A stretch of 64,000 nt of DNA, from positions 18,273,328 to 18,337,327 of the forward strand of contig NC_092019.1 in NCBI RefSeq assembly GCF_042242105.1. The letters run 5' to 3'. Every line of letters starts with the position of its first letter. The stretch's first letter is position 1. Shown one piece after another: positions 1-12,645 of the stretch. The position numbers and the translations under genes are program-made. Source of the DNA: Pempheris klunzingeri. Taxonomy: Eukaryota; Chordata; Actinopteri; Acropomatiformes; Pempheridae. The notes beneath the pieces were generated by a model. It did not search any database. It was not told where the DNA came from and saw only the letters and a program-made list of their open reading frames with translations.

Positions 1-1829
1 CATATTGTGTACAGAGCAGATTTCCCATATTCCTCCTGCAGAGGGTCACAATATGGCAGCTGGGTTTTGTTTGTTCAGAGGACTTGTGCTTGAGTGTGGA
101 GAGGGCCTGCTCTCTGTTTGACATGGAGAACAAAGCAGTGCCTGTTCAAACTCAGACGGATTCTCTCTTTTATAGTTTGGCTTTTTTGAAAGCAGTGCTG
201 GCTTCTTATATTTTAATTGTCACATTGATGTGTCGTATGTGTGCATGCGTTTCAGAGCTCATGTCTGCGTTACTCTGCCTGGCGGTGCATGAATGAGACC
301 TCTTTGGTCTCTGGCTTGTGTGTTTGCCTGTGACCCTGTTTGTGAGTTGGAGTCCATGTGTCAGTAGGTATTTTTAGCACCACCTCTCACTGCATTGCAA
401 TGGCACTCATTCGCACCCCTCTGAGCACCCACCCCCACCCCACCCTCCTCATCCACCCGCCCACCTCATCCTCAGCGCCTTCCAATCCGCCACAACATTC
501 ACTCTCACTGGAAGGAGCCAGCGACAGTCAGCCTCAAAGTTTTTCATAAGGGAGGGAGTTTGAGATCCACGAGTGGAAACGGGAAGCAGATCAGACTTGA
601 GTTACCATGGCAATAAAATCCTTAGGCAACACATTCAAAATGACTCCTGTATATTTGTGGAGTTTTGTTTCTCCCTTGTGCTTTGGTCAATTTGAATATT
701 AATTAAAAATAATTAAAGGATAGCCATAATTATATATCTTTACACACGCAGACACATAAACTCTGGCAACATGGCATGTTGAGACAGTGATCAGACAAGT
801 GTAACTACTGTTGGAGCTAAAGACGAGAGCTGTGGGAAGGCTAAACATGTAATTGGTAAAGAAAGTAGGGTGGAGGGACAGACAAAGAAGATCAGAGCAC
901 TTCTGGTGGTGGTTATGGTGAACAATTCCCAAAGCACTATTGTTAGCAACGCAGAGAGATTGGATAGGAAAGTGAGGCCATTCATTCAACGGCCGGCTCA
1001 GACAGGTGAGGAGAGGAGGGAGGGAAGGGGTGAGGAAAAGGGAAGTAAAATCCTAGAGGGGCTGGAGTGACAGTTTGAACAGAGGGCGACAGTTGTAGAG
1101 GAGCCTCCCAAATGCCATAACAGAGGCTGTAGTTCTCCATGCTGTTAGATGTGCATGTGTGTGTGTCTGGGTGTGTGTGTGTGTACAGATGAATAGCAGG
1201 GGATTTCTGAGGGGGGGGGGGGGTGTAGAAACCTGACACCCAAAAAGGGTCTGTACCCCCCTCCACCACCAGCCATGAGGAAGAGGAGGCACAAGTGCTC
1301 TGCTACAGCTGAGAGGGTCTCCAGGGACTCCTAACTGTGCGAGGGGTCATCTGGAATAATCCCCCAACCACCACCACCAACACCCGACAATCCCGCCTCC
1401 CTCCCCAACCCCACCCTCTCTCCCCACATTCCCCTGACAACACTGAGCTCATCACACTTCACACACATCCAGCTGCATGATCACAAGGACACTCCAGGCA
1501 GGATAGGATTTATCCAGCAGAGACGTAAATCTTTGAGACAGTCTGCGCGGTGTCAGCCAAGAAAATTAATCTGTTAAGTGTGAAACTACTTTCCTGCTCT
1601 TAAAAGCAATGTTTGATTTCAAAAGAGTGAAAAGAAAGCTTCAAAAGAGTTGCTCTCTAACATGATTATTAAACACAACATCCAAACATAAGGGGAAGTA
1701 TTACAGAATGCTAAGAGGATGCAGACAGAGTGATGACATGATAAAAGTCTGAATAATCACTTTAAATGGAGGCCATGACATACCAGAGTGGCACTGTCAC
1801 TGTTCCCAGGTGGTGTATCCTTACAATAT

Positions 1830-2135
1830 GGTGACCCCCTCACTTTACCTTGAGCGCCACCATCAGGTTGATATTTGTGGTTTTGAGTCTCAACAACTAC
1901 TCAATAGATTACCATGAAATTTTGTTAACACATTCATGTTTCCTTCAGGATGAATAACAATAATTTAGTGATCTGCAGCATCATCACTTCAAAAATGTGA
2001 AGTAGAGCTCACAACATTCCCACCAGCTTTCGCTGTAATTTGTGTTTAGTGGTAATATGCAGACATTAGCATGCTCAACCAAGCTAGCATTTAACTCAAA
2101 GCAACTCTGTGCCTGAGTAAGAACACTAAGCTAGA
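1830..2135. repeat. Interspersed teleost repeat, family A (decayed copy)
   Basis: This stretch carries phrases such as gcgccaccatcaggttga, caacaactactcaatagatt and accatgaaattttgtt. Similar phrases recur in the window near 15330-15430, 19440-19560 and 37760-38085. I recognise them as a widespread, uncoding fish repeat that ends in a gctagcat/agcatgct-rich tail. I cannot give its class or name. The copy is diverged and has no open frame. Confidence 0.6.
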
Positions 2136-2865
2136 CATTTAATCTTGTTAAGAAAATACATCAACAGTTTTCCAAAAATAGAAACGTAAAAGGGAACAAA
2201 CGGAGACGGCAGATAAGTCACAGAGCTCTGTGAAAACTGAGATGGAGCTGACGCAACCATTTTCCTCAATGAACACCTAAAAAGAGAGCTCGGGGGCTGT
2301 GACGCACCCTGAATCCCCAACTAGGAACCTCCCCCTGGCGCAGACGCTGACCCCGTGACCCCTGACACCTCCACTGCTCCCAGATCCTCTCCAGGGGCCA
2401 ATCAAATACAGCCTGCCCAGGGCCTGTGACACTGATACTGACAGAACACAGACAAGTCACAGTAAACAGGCATTAGGGGGGAGCACAGAGGTGCATGTAG
2501 AGTTGTACATTTACACAGAGAAGCGCACTCTCACACATGCATACATGTATGTTTAAACCAAACCTGGACCTGAAGTCACACATGTATGAGAGAAAAGAAA
2601 GTATTTCGTGGTGAACGGAGCTGTGGGGCTTTTTATGGGTTTCGTTGACCATCGCAAATCTGAGACATTTATTAGTTTTGAATGTTCCCAGTGAAAAAGA
2701 CAGTGGTGAAGATGCTTCAGAGGGTAGTATGCTTGGTATGTGGTTTTACGCCGGTTCCCAACATACTGCAAGCTTCGCATTCTGCAACTGATCTGTGTTG
2801 TCTGAATCCTGCAGCCCTGCACAGCTGTCAGACCGTGACAGGGGGTGGACAGGCTGCCTGTGTGT

Positions 2866-2871
2866 GAGTGT

Positions 2872-2906
<35 letters not shown>
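2866..2906. repeat. GT-rich microsatellite
   Basis: An imperfect (GTGTGA)n and (GT)n run with occasional GA interruptions. Confidence 0.9.
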
Positions 2907-2910
<4 letters not shown>

Positions 2911-3138
2911 CCCTTTCCTTTGAGTTGAACACTTCCATTTCTAATTCAGATGTTTATGTTTTTAACTAAAGGTGATAAATTCAAGCTACATATTCAAAAT
3001 GACAGGCAATAGATCATCCGTCATTCCTCCTGAATGGAAACATTGAATGAAAATGGTAATTTTCTGCTGTGTGCAATAACCTTTTCAAACAGCAAAGACT
3101 TTCTTTTAACTTTCAACACACTTTTTTTCTCTATTGGA

Positions 3139-3157
3139 CCCCCCCCCCCCCCCCCCC
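3139..3157. repeat. Homopolymeric C tract
   Basis: Nineteen consecutive C residues. It could adopt an i-motif, with G-quadruplex potential on the other strand, and its exact length is likely unreliable in an assembly. Confidence 0.9.
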
Positions 3158-4003
3158 TTTCTTCTTCTTGACAGAGCATTGATGTCTCAGACAACTCATT
3201 CATTTTTGTTTTCTTTATCTCTCCTTACCCATCGCACCAAGTGCTCTCTTGTCCTTGCTGATTCATAAGTGCAATACAACTTGAACTTCTCTCTTTCTCT
3301 CTCTCTCTCTCTGTTCATCTCTCTCTCTCCGAGTGAATTCCTCACAGGATCAGACCTGCTTTTTATGCTCCACTGGTTTTTACTCAAAGCGAGAATGAGT
3401 AGAGAGGGAGGAGGGAGAAAAGGGGGGTTTAGTGACAACAAACCGAAACTTTACAGAGGAGCTGAGCATATTTTGTGAAAAAGGAATAAATATAAAGCAA
3501 AGAGAAAGTGAGATGCAAAAAGAATAGAGGAGAGAAGTCACGTGATAGAAAGGAAATAATACTGAAAAAGGTCATTATTTCTGCCAGGGGATTTGCAGTT
3601 GCCCAGACAACGAACAAAGCAGAGCCAGTTGGACGATGTGCACAACAGAAAAGGCTGAAAAGAGAAGGGAAGGGCTCTGGAGAGGGAGAGAACAAGAGCT
3701 GAGAGTTACTGTGCTCATCAGCAGGATAATTTCTGGGAGTGAATGTCGTGGATAATGACTCTCAAATATTCACAATGTTTTCTTCATCGCCCTCATGTCA
3801 TCTTAATTTCATCACTCTTTTTCTTATTTTGTTTATTGATTGGACAACAAAGTTTAGAGAAAAAACCAACTAACCAGTGTCCAGAGAACCACAAAAGATT
3901 AATAAATCATAATCACATCGCAGCTAAACAGAGAGAAAAAAAAAAGCCTGCTCACAAGGTTATTTTTTAATGTACAGCGCTGGAGGAGGGAAGCTTAACC
4001 AGA

Positions 4004-4160
4004 GAGAGAGAGCGAGAGAGAGAGAGAGAGAGGGGGGAGTGTTTTGGTTTGGTTTAGTACTGAATTGAAAAGTGGTGAGAGAATGTTAATGATATGCAGA
4101 GAGAATGAGGCCAGGCCAGATGAAAAGTCCAGATAAAGTCTGTGAAAACACAAAGAAACT

Positions 4161-4199
<39 letters not shown>

Positions 4200-4250
4200 G
4201 GGAGGGGGGGGTGAGGATGGGGAAGTGGAGGGGCTGGATTGGGGTGAAGG
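4004..4250. repeat. Two GA microsatellites and a G-rich tract
   Basis: GA-repeat runs at about 4004-4032 and 4162-4200 are followed by a purine-only G-rich stretch with several GGG to GGGGGGG runs up to about 4250. The strand asymmetry is extreme, which permits triplex or G-quadruplex structures. No gene is present. Confidence 0.8.
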
Positions 4251-4387
4251 TGACCTGAATGAAGCAGAAACACAGGAAAAACTCAGGAATACCTGATTAC
4301 ATTCTAATTGATTTGTTTTTATTACAACAATGACTATAAGGAAGTGAGACAGAAACATTGACACATCTGTTAGTTCTGCATGTGGCA

Positions 4388-4790
4388 TCAGTGGAGGAAA
4401 ACGTATTCAGATCATTTACTTAGGTAAAATAGCAATACCGCACTTCTCCATTCCAAGTAAAAGTCCTGCATTCATAATGTTACTAAAGTAAGTGTATAGA
4501 CATAAATTTGCAAAATATGTTTTGCTGCTGCTGGTGTTATAATATCATATTATCATCCCATCGTTTTTGGTGCATTAACATGTAGGTAAGCAGGTTGAGG
4601 TTGAGCTCATTCAAACTGTTCAAACTGCTGGTGGGTAATTGAATCTACAACAAAGCGTCATATTTTCTGAGCTGTTCATGTGTTTTATATACAAAATCTT
4701 GATGCAAAACCTAACCTGTGACTATAGGTGTTAAATAAATGTGATGGTGCCACTGAAATATACAGTGTCCTGGTAAATGAACTGTCCAGT
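4388..4790. repeat. Teleost MITE-like repeat, one end, truncated
   Basis: The start (attcagatcatttacttagg, then a tagcaatacc phrase and aagtaaaagtcctgcattca) matches a very common fish repeat whose ends read 'cagtggtgga...gtattcagatc'. The body continues to about 4790, but the opposite terminus is not evident, so the copy is truncated or decayed. A second short piece of the same family lies near 52138-52170. Family membership is from memory of fish genomes, not a search. Confidence 0.6.
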
Positions 4791-5639
4791 ACTGTGACAC
4801 GTTGATCACTTTGCTGACTTTATTTCAGTCTAAACGAAAACTTTTTGACAAAAAGTGTCTAATTTCAAGGTATTCATGAGCTCATATGTGTATATGCAAG
4901 AAATAGACGCACACAAAGGAGAACATTAGGCAGCACAAACTGTATCAGTGTTCCTCTTCCTTGTTTGTCCAAGGTGGAGCTCAGAGTGTGTTAAATGACC
5001 TTTATTGTCCCTCGCTGCTGACTGAGTGCCAGCTACAGTTTCCCTCCTCTCAGTCAGACAGGCAAGTACCAACACATACTGTAACTGCTGCACAGCCTGT
5101 TTTAAAGTCTCTCTGTGTCTGGAAATGTTTGATGCAAACATGCACAAATGTGGCTCTTCTAAAACATGAATTCCCATCTCACTCCCGCTTCGCCTCAGGG
5201 TCCCGTATCAACAACTCTCCTGGTTCCAGCTCCATTGCTGTGTTTTACTGCAAACCCTCCAATCTGAGTCATTATAGCCCCGGGGCAGTAATAGTATACA
5301 GTTACACCACCAATACTCTGTAATAAAGTTTCCTTTAGAGGTAAATACCATGGCAGAGTGCTGTGGGTCTACATTAAATGGCCCAGGCCAGATGCTGAGA
5401 GGCAGGACAGAACAGTTTACAAGTTTACATGATCAAATAATGTGTTTTTTAAACGGCAGAGTGGCTTTTTTTTCTGACATGCAAAGGGTTAACAAGGTGA
5501 ACCAGCTCTGTCTGCTGCTATATCATATGTCATATTCCCCAAATCTCTGCGTTGCTGTAACAAAGAAACTCCCATTGCGCCCAAAGGCTGCACATTGAAT
5601 TTCATTCTACAGTGTAGTTCAGGTCACAGCTCCCGCCCA

Positions 5640-5760
5640 CAGGGAGCTCTGATTGGACGGCGTGTCTGCTGGAATATTCAATCAGACACCTTGCTCGGGG
5701 CTGTGATTGGACACAGCCGGTGCAGTTATGTAAATGAGCACCTGGTGGCGCCCGCTGGCC
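5640..5760 (+). promoter_or_regulatory. DDR1: DDR1 proximal promoter (predicted)
   Basis: Two inverted CCAAT boxes (gattgg at 5651-5656 and 5705-5710, about 54 bp apart) and an octamer-like atgtaaat near 5729 precede a GC-rich stretch and the first predicted exon. There is no TATA box. The exact transcription start cannot be read from sequence. Confidence 0.55.
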
Positions 5761-6160
5761 CGGCTGCGGAGCCCGGACTGAGGTTGGAGCAGCGCAGCCA
5801 GGGCTCAGAGTCAGAGAGGGGCCGTGGCGCAGCGACCCTGGACGGTCTCTCACTCTTTCTTCAGAATTTCCCTTTATGTTGGCAAGTTTTTAAAACTAAC
5901 CACCGCGAGAGTGTCCAGTGAAAGCCAGGCTGCGGGACTCACATCAGCTGGTCAGCAGCTTCGGATAATTTGTTGTTTTCACAGTTTTATTAGAGGTCGT
6001 CCACTGAGCGCAAAACAACCGCTCCAGAGCAGCGTTTGGTTTACGCAGCGGACGCGTGTCGTTCAGGGCAAAAACACAGATTCACTTCGTCTAAAAGCCC
6101 GAAGACTTCACCGAAAAGTTTGGACTGCTGTCAAAGCACACTTCTCTGTGTCTTTTAGGT
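5760..6160 (+). other. DDR1: DDR1 exon 1, 5' untranslated (start approximate)
   Basis: A GC-rich leader downstream of the CCAAT boxes ends at a strong splice donor (tcttttag|GTGAGTACT, cut after 6160). No continuing coding frame to the ATG in exon 2 is needed: the receptor frame begins at 18588. The 5' boundary is inferred and could be anywhere from about 5730 to 5850. Confidence 0.55.
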
Positions 6161-9100
6161 GAGTACTGACAAACGCCTTTAAGTCCTTCGCGCGTCTCCT
6201 CTCCGCGCACCTCACTCCAGAATAAGCGGCTATAATAATAATATTGCAGCGGATATTTCCAGCCGTCTGTGTGTATGTCTGTCTGTCTGTCTGTGTGTCT
6301 GTCTGCCTGTCTGCCTCTCACCCTGTGGTTTGGCGTCTGTAAGTCTCGGTGTGAGGCGGGCACGGCGGCTCTGGGCGCCGGCCACGGCTGCTGGGAAGCG
6401 CGTTTAAGGTGTAACGTTGCGCCCCTGCACGTTTGTGGGGCAGATACAGAGATGGCATTTACCGAGTGCGTAGCTGAAAATTTCGGACAGTGTCCATCAT
6501 GGTCTCATGGACTCATTATAATAGCTGTTACACATGATACAGTCTTGATTTGAATCTTTCCAAACTGTAGTAAGGCTTTGGTTAAGTTGTCACTCCTCTC
6601 CTCACAGTCTGTTTAACTCATTCTTCACTTGCTTTACATTGCACCTCATTTACAAACACACACACACACACACAAACCTCAGAAGTTAAACAAAAGTATT
6701 TGTTCTTGGCAAGTCAAGCTTGATCAGTTAAATGTGTAACACGTAGGATGGCCGCACACATCCAGGTGGTGGTCATCACACTGACCATTAACCTTGTGAC
6801 CCCGCAGCACTACAGGTGACCCCCAATAAAAAACGGCAGCTCTGGTTTCACTCACCTAGGGCCTTTAATGAGGTGGTTCTCATTTGAGAGCTGTTCAATC
6901 AATAACTTGAATAATCAGAGGGTGGCCTGGCACTGGAAAGGAGAAGCTGTGTTGATACAGACTCTGGGGAGGAGCTGCAGAAAGTCTGGACTTTGCACTG
7001 AATATATATTTTGTGTTTTCATGAGTCGGAAGAAAGGGATGTGAGAGCGAATCAATCATATGGTGTAACAGATGATTCTCATCTTCTCTGTGAGCAGGAT
7101 CAAGGGGAAAAAAAGTTATGCTCAGAAACTGCATATTTCAGCTCTCTGCCTCTGATTATTTGTGTGTGGCAGAAAGAGATGGAGGCAGGGAGGTGAAAAT
7201 GTGGGTGTGATTGCGTGTGTTTCTGTTGCCAGCCTGTTCCCATGTGTTTGTGCATGCCTCTGTGTTTGCCGAGAGGTGGAGGTGACCTGGCGGAGGAGTT
7301 AACAATGGGTTTCAGTGGGTGTGCAGTGCAGCGGGCAGTCCTCTTCCATGAAAATGGTACATGTGGGTAATTTGTTGGCTGGGGGGACTGAGCAGGCAGT
7401 CCAGCGGAGGTGTAGCATTGTTAGACTGTTTGGAGGAGGTGGAGGGTGCTATGCTATTTGCCAATAGATAGAGAGGCAATAAAAGGCCATTTTCTCTCCA
7501 CCCATCCATCCCTCCCTCTCTGCCTGCCTGTAGCAAAGGCAGGGGCATAAAGTGAGGAGGAGCCCTGAGTGTGGGTACGCAGTCCCTGACTGCAAGCACA
7601 GGTCTGCTGGATCCCTGTCTAATGGGCATCTGGCTGCTAGTTCTCCCACATCGTCCCACGAGAGCCATTGGCCCTGCATAGCTGCTTTTTATCAGCAGTG
7701 CAGTCCAGCAGAGGAGACGCAGACTATATTAAATAGTTTGACAGACCAGTTTTGTGAGTATAATTACGCATGCACACTCTTGGGGAACAGTTTATTTTAT
7801 TGATTAGCCTTTGCCTTAGTAGGCGTTGGAGAAAATGACAAAAACTGCATATTGTAATTTGTGGAGAAGTATAGTCACGGAGCAAAGTAATTTGTCTGAC
7901 AGTGTCTGTGGAATGGCTGCTTGTTTTTTGTTTTGTTTTTATCTTTGGAGATCTTTGAAGACCCAGCAACAATTTTGATGTTTGAGTTCTTTCTGCAGTT
8001 TTGATTATCACTGTTGTTTTGCGAATGGAAACACACCAATGTGTGACTGTGTGCAAGCTCACTAAAGCAGCGGTTTGTCTTGTCTGGTTGATCATTGACC
8101 CCAGTCTGTTGTGCTCTATCTGGGTCATTGTTTTGGTGGCAGCCATGCTTTGGGACTTTTGTCTTTGTGTTTTCTGGTTGTTGACCATTCTGAAAAGACT
8201 TTGTAGCAGCTGGGTACAAATTCAAAACCCAAAGGCAGATCCTGCACAACTACTGAGTTGCATGCTCTGCACAGTTGCCTGACTTTTATGGCGGCGTTGT
8301 TAATGTGGCTAGTCAACCACATGAAAGAGCACAATGACGATAATGGTGTTTTCTTTGCATAAGAACTGTTTTTTGTGTGACTTCTCTCACGCCAATCATG
8401 TATAAGGCAGCAGCTCCTCTATATTCTTTGTTTGCTGGTAATTGGCTCCCGACTGACTGAGTGGGAACCTTGAGGCCAGTGGAAGAATTCACTTAACTCC
8501 AAAGACATGACACGGTTATTCGCCTCCCCTCTCTACAGCCCTCCTCTAATGGGAAATGAAACCAATTGAAGGCAGGACTCCACTGTCCAACCTGTTATAC
8601 TAAACCAATTTCCCCCTCAAGTCTAGACAGCTGGACTTTTCAATTGCATTTGTCATATGTGTGGTCACATGCAGAGTGAGCTCGACGAGAATGCTGAGAA
8701 ACAAATTCACGGAGTAATGGGTGGTGACACTTCAGAGAGCGATCCTGGGAGTGCTTGGGTTTTAGTTGTCAGGGAGTTTTTCTGATCTCTATTTGACTTC
8801 CTCTCTGTGAATCTCCATCTCCAAAGTCCTACCTTCTTTCAGATAAGCCCTCCCCACGCTTCCAGCACATCGCCATCCCCCTGTCCCTCTGTCCCACCCT
8901 GACATCCAGCGTACCTTTGATCCCCTAATTGATCATTCTGGCAATCTGTCTCTCCCTCTACATCTAATATGGAACACACACTCTCCTTCCCCGTCTTCTA
9001 TCTCTCCATTCCCTTTGAAGCGGCACTAGATGTTTCATTTATCGTCCTGCCCCCTCCTTCCTCCTCTCATCCATCTCAGCCTCCCCTCTGCTTTCGTCCC

Positions 9101-10350
9101 TGTGAGTCTTCTCATTTATCTGTTTGCTCTTCCCATCGAGCATGCACTGGTTAGATAACAACGATGTAAGCAAACTGGGGTCATATTTTGGCTGCTGAGG
9201 TTTCTTCAAAGAATTTGTCGTAGTATCTTATCAAGGTATCTGAGGCCTTCACTTGATGCCTCATTTTAGTTTAGGAACGTGCAGAAATGCCTCTGCATAG
9301 ATCCTAAAATGAAAGGTGGCCTGTTTTGGAGCTGCTAACAGCTGCCAAGTAATTAATTTACACATTTGTGTACACAAAACATCAAAATTGAAGGTATATT
9401 TTATTCCACAAATTCTTCTTCCTCGTCAAAATCTGCAACCTATATTACCCAAAATGCAACCTGGCCACAAACAGAGGTTTGACGTGCTATATGCTAGACG
9501 CCTCAGATTTATTTTCTTTTCCAAACTTCAAGCCACTCCATTTGAAGCAGTTGATCAGACTTCGTTTAGCTCCTTCTGGACCTGCAAAAGGCTTCAGACA
9601 ACGTTTTTGCACATATGCAGTAGAACTCCTCAAGACCTGTAAACAGACTTTGATGTGTAAGATTGGTGGAGTCTCCCTTTGAATCACATGATGCTGAATT
9701 AAGAAGACAATCCAATGATTAAAGGTTGCTGCCGCTGAATCCGGCGAGCTGACACCAAGTGTGAATCGCTTGACACATCTCGCCAAACAACTGCCGGCTG
9801 AAGGCATCTCCTCTGGAAAAAGCAGTCGAACCTTATGAAAGATGGAAACTCTCACAAACTTAAAAGCCAATGGCGCTCTGCTCTCCCTGCCTCGCTATTT
9901 CTCTTTCTTTTCAGTTTTTTATTTTTTTTTCATCTCTGTTCAAATCCTCACACAGTGGTGGTGTTTTCGCCCGAGTTGCTAGCACACACCGTGCCTCTCG
10001 TGGCTCAGTATACCACTAATAATTACTAATGGCTTCTGGCAAAGTAAGTACTTTTGAAACCTTGTTGGAACATGGAAGAAAATTGTGTTCAACATCAAAG
10101 GTGTTTTAATATGTCTTCTCTTTGTATGATGAATTTGAGTTGCAACGACATCCACATTGAGTGGGACGGACCTGTCTGTCTTTCCCTGCTAGGGGTTTGG
10201 AGGGTCTCATTAGCATCAGGAAACTGTTGTGTGATATGTAATTTGGCTCTTTTTAGGAGGCTTTTTTTCTGCCGAGAGGGAGGAGGAGGAGGAGGACTGA
10301 AAGTGTGATAGAGGTATCAGCCTGTGCCTGAGGCTTTTAACAGAGTGAAT

Positions 10351-10392
<42 letters not shown>

Positions 10393-12549
10393 ACTAGAGT
10401 TTTAGAAAAGCCCAGACACAATTTATGGCTCCTAATTCGCTTTTGTGTGAGTGTATTGTGTTTGCCCACTGCAGTCAGTAGCTAAAATATTACACAGCTC
10501 GAAGACGTCTGAGAATCTTTTCTCACTGCTCAGCTGTCGTTCATTAGAAATGAGAAGAAGACATCTGTTCGAGGGCAGGGTTAGGCCTGACTGTTTTTCT
10601 CACTTTGACTCAAAATGCTGAGTCTCGCTGAACTCATTCCTGTTTGACCTGGTCTCTCTGGTTTTTTTTCTTTCTGCTCTGTTCAGTTTCTCTCCAGGCC
10701 AGCCCTCCTTCTTTCCCTCCCTCCCTCCATCCTTCTCTCCCATCTCCTGTTTCCACTCTGTGTTTCAATAGCTGCTCACTGGATGAATAATTGTCACTCT
10801 CCTGCGGGCAAAGAGTTGCTTTTGTCCCATGCTCGCTCTGTCATTCTCAGTCTCTTGCTCGATCCCTGGAGGGAATTTTCCTTCACCACGACATTCCTCT
10901 GTCTGTCTGTATCTCCGTCTCTGGCTGTTTTCTCTCTACCCATTGTGAGAGTAGCACTGTGCTGTCACATGCCTCTCCTTTCTCCGTTCACCCCATCATC
11001 TCCTCTGATTCTCACTTGTTCTCTGACAGGTGGCAGTGAGACTGTGCAAATTGAATTCAGGGAATTGGGCTGCGGTTTGCCATCACACTGCAGCCCTAAA
11101 ACGGCCCGGCGTCAAACTAGAACCAGAGACTCTGCTACACTACACTCTGCTGTCATATTAACATGCTAATGCCATCTCATACCTGCGAGCTAGACTCTCA
11201 TTATGATTTTTACAACCAGGCTTCAGCTCAGGTCAGTGTAGCAGTGAAGGTTCATTTTCATGCAGTAAATAACTCAGATTCTCTTTTAGTTTAGGAGAGA
11301 AATGTCTCTTCTCGCTGGCTCACTTTCACTAGAAAGTAAAACGGCACTCCTTTCATTCCAGATGCATTATACGGAGGAAAAAGAGCTGAGTCCATTCTAA
11401 ATACATGTACTGACATGTATGAAACTTCAAGCCCTGAGATCCAAAACAGTGTTTCAGTTTCAAGTTGCTGTCAATCAAAAGCAGTTTCCCAGAGGAACAT
11501 ATAATACGTTCTCATCAACGGTTTTTCTTGTTCGTGCACAGAGAGAGGACTTCACTCTTTGATTCTCTCGAAATGCAGCTATGCAGCTAATGAACAGTCG
11601 GCTCAGTGTAGATCCTGTTGTTTGCCAGAGGTGCTAACAAGACCTTCCCTTAATTTTTTTTTTATTTGTACTCTCTGTTCTTTGTTGTAATTCAGCTCTC
11701 AGAGAATATCTTTTGTTTTATTTTAGTCCATTCTTAGTTGATGTGCAAATGGTACAGACAACCCAATGCCTTCTGTGCTGTGTTGTTTATGCAACTGATC
11801 AGGCTTATTTCCTTTTGATTGCCTCTGCAGATGTCATGATATTGGAGCACAATGATACAGCTCTAATTAAAATGCAGGCCAGACTAGATATTGTGTTTGT
11901 GCTGTGGGCCTGCTGCAAAATTTTGGATGTACCTGGTTGTGGCTTTTTGATTTGTAGCCCAGTCATTTCTGTGATGATCGACAGTGGACAAACCTGCAAA
12001 CGTCACCTTTTTCGCAAGCCTTTCGTCGGCATGAAGGCCGGACAAATCGACCGCCGGAAAATCACCAGAAAAAATACGAGCACTGAGACATTGTGGTGCA
12101 GACTGTAGAAGAGGTTCTATACTGTATTTCTATTCAGAAACCCAATTAGACACAAAGATCTAGTTTTTAAGGTGCATTGACCCCAATGCATTGTGTTTTT
12201 ATTATTGTGTCATTTGCAACATTAAGCCTGTCCAGACCAGGAACTCACACCTGATGAAGTCTGGAATTCATATTTGAGAATTTAATTATTTGATATTTCA
12301 TTTGATTGATTTCATTTGACATTTTTTACATCCCTTTAACCAACAGCTTTGATGAGGGTCCCTTAAATGTGCTTATCAGGGATTGGTGAACATGATATCT
12401 ACTGACCACAACATTTTCCAGTTGAAAGATCTGTTTCTAACAAAAACCTATCTTTTGCATTTCTGCTGTACACTTTCTTGTTCCTTATTATTACGCAAGC
12501 TTACATCAGCTGATCTTCTGTGCTGGCTGATTTATCGGTCTAGCTCTGT

Positions 12550-12645
12550 GTGGAGCCACTGAAGAGTATCTACAACAATACAGCCTCCTCCCCTCTGGCC
12601 GTAGGCACAGATGGCTGCCCACCACCATCAGATGCTTAAGTAACT
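12550..12645 (+). repeat. Possible LINE ORF 3' scrap
   Basis: One frame reads YSLLPSGRRHRWLP, resembling the LLPSGRRYR motif common near the C terminus of fish LINE reverse-transcriptase proteins. The match is short and the flanks are unconvincing. Confidence 0.3.

Larger units (their letters stand above)
1..5600. other. Gene-free region upstream of DDR1
   Basis: No exon with coding character, recognisable protein similarity or good paired splice sites was seen on either strand. Open frames here are short and mostly translate low-complexity DNA. The region holds GT, GA, TC, poly-G and poly-C tracts and at least two old interspersed repeats (about 1830-2135 and 4388-4790). Distal DDR1 regulatory elements could be present, but none can be named from the sequence. 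Confidence 0.6.

Noticed and set aside
5740-5756. CTCF-like sequence (gcacctggtggcgccc) at the DDR1 promoter
   Set aside because: Mismatch at a core position of the CTCF consensus; weaker than the site at 51859.
7724-8188. 154-codon minus-strand frame in DDR1 intron 1
   Set aside because: Composition resembles translated non-coding DNA, and there is no domain, promoter or splice context.
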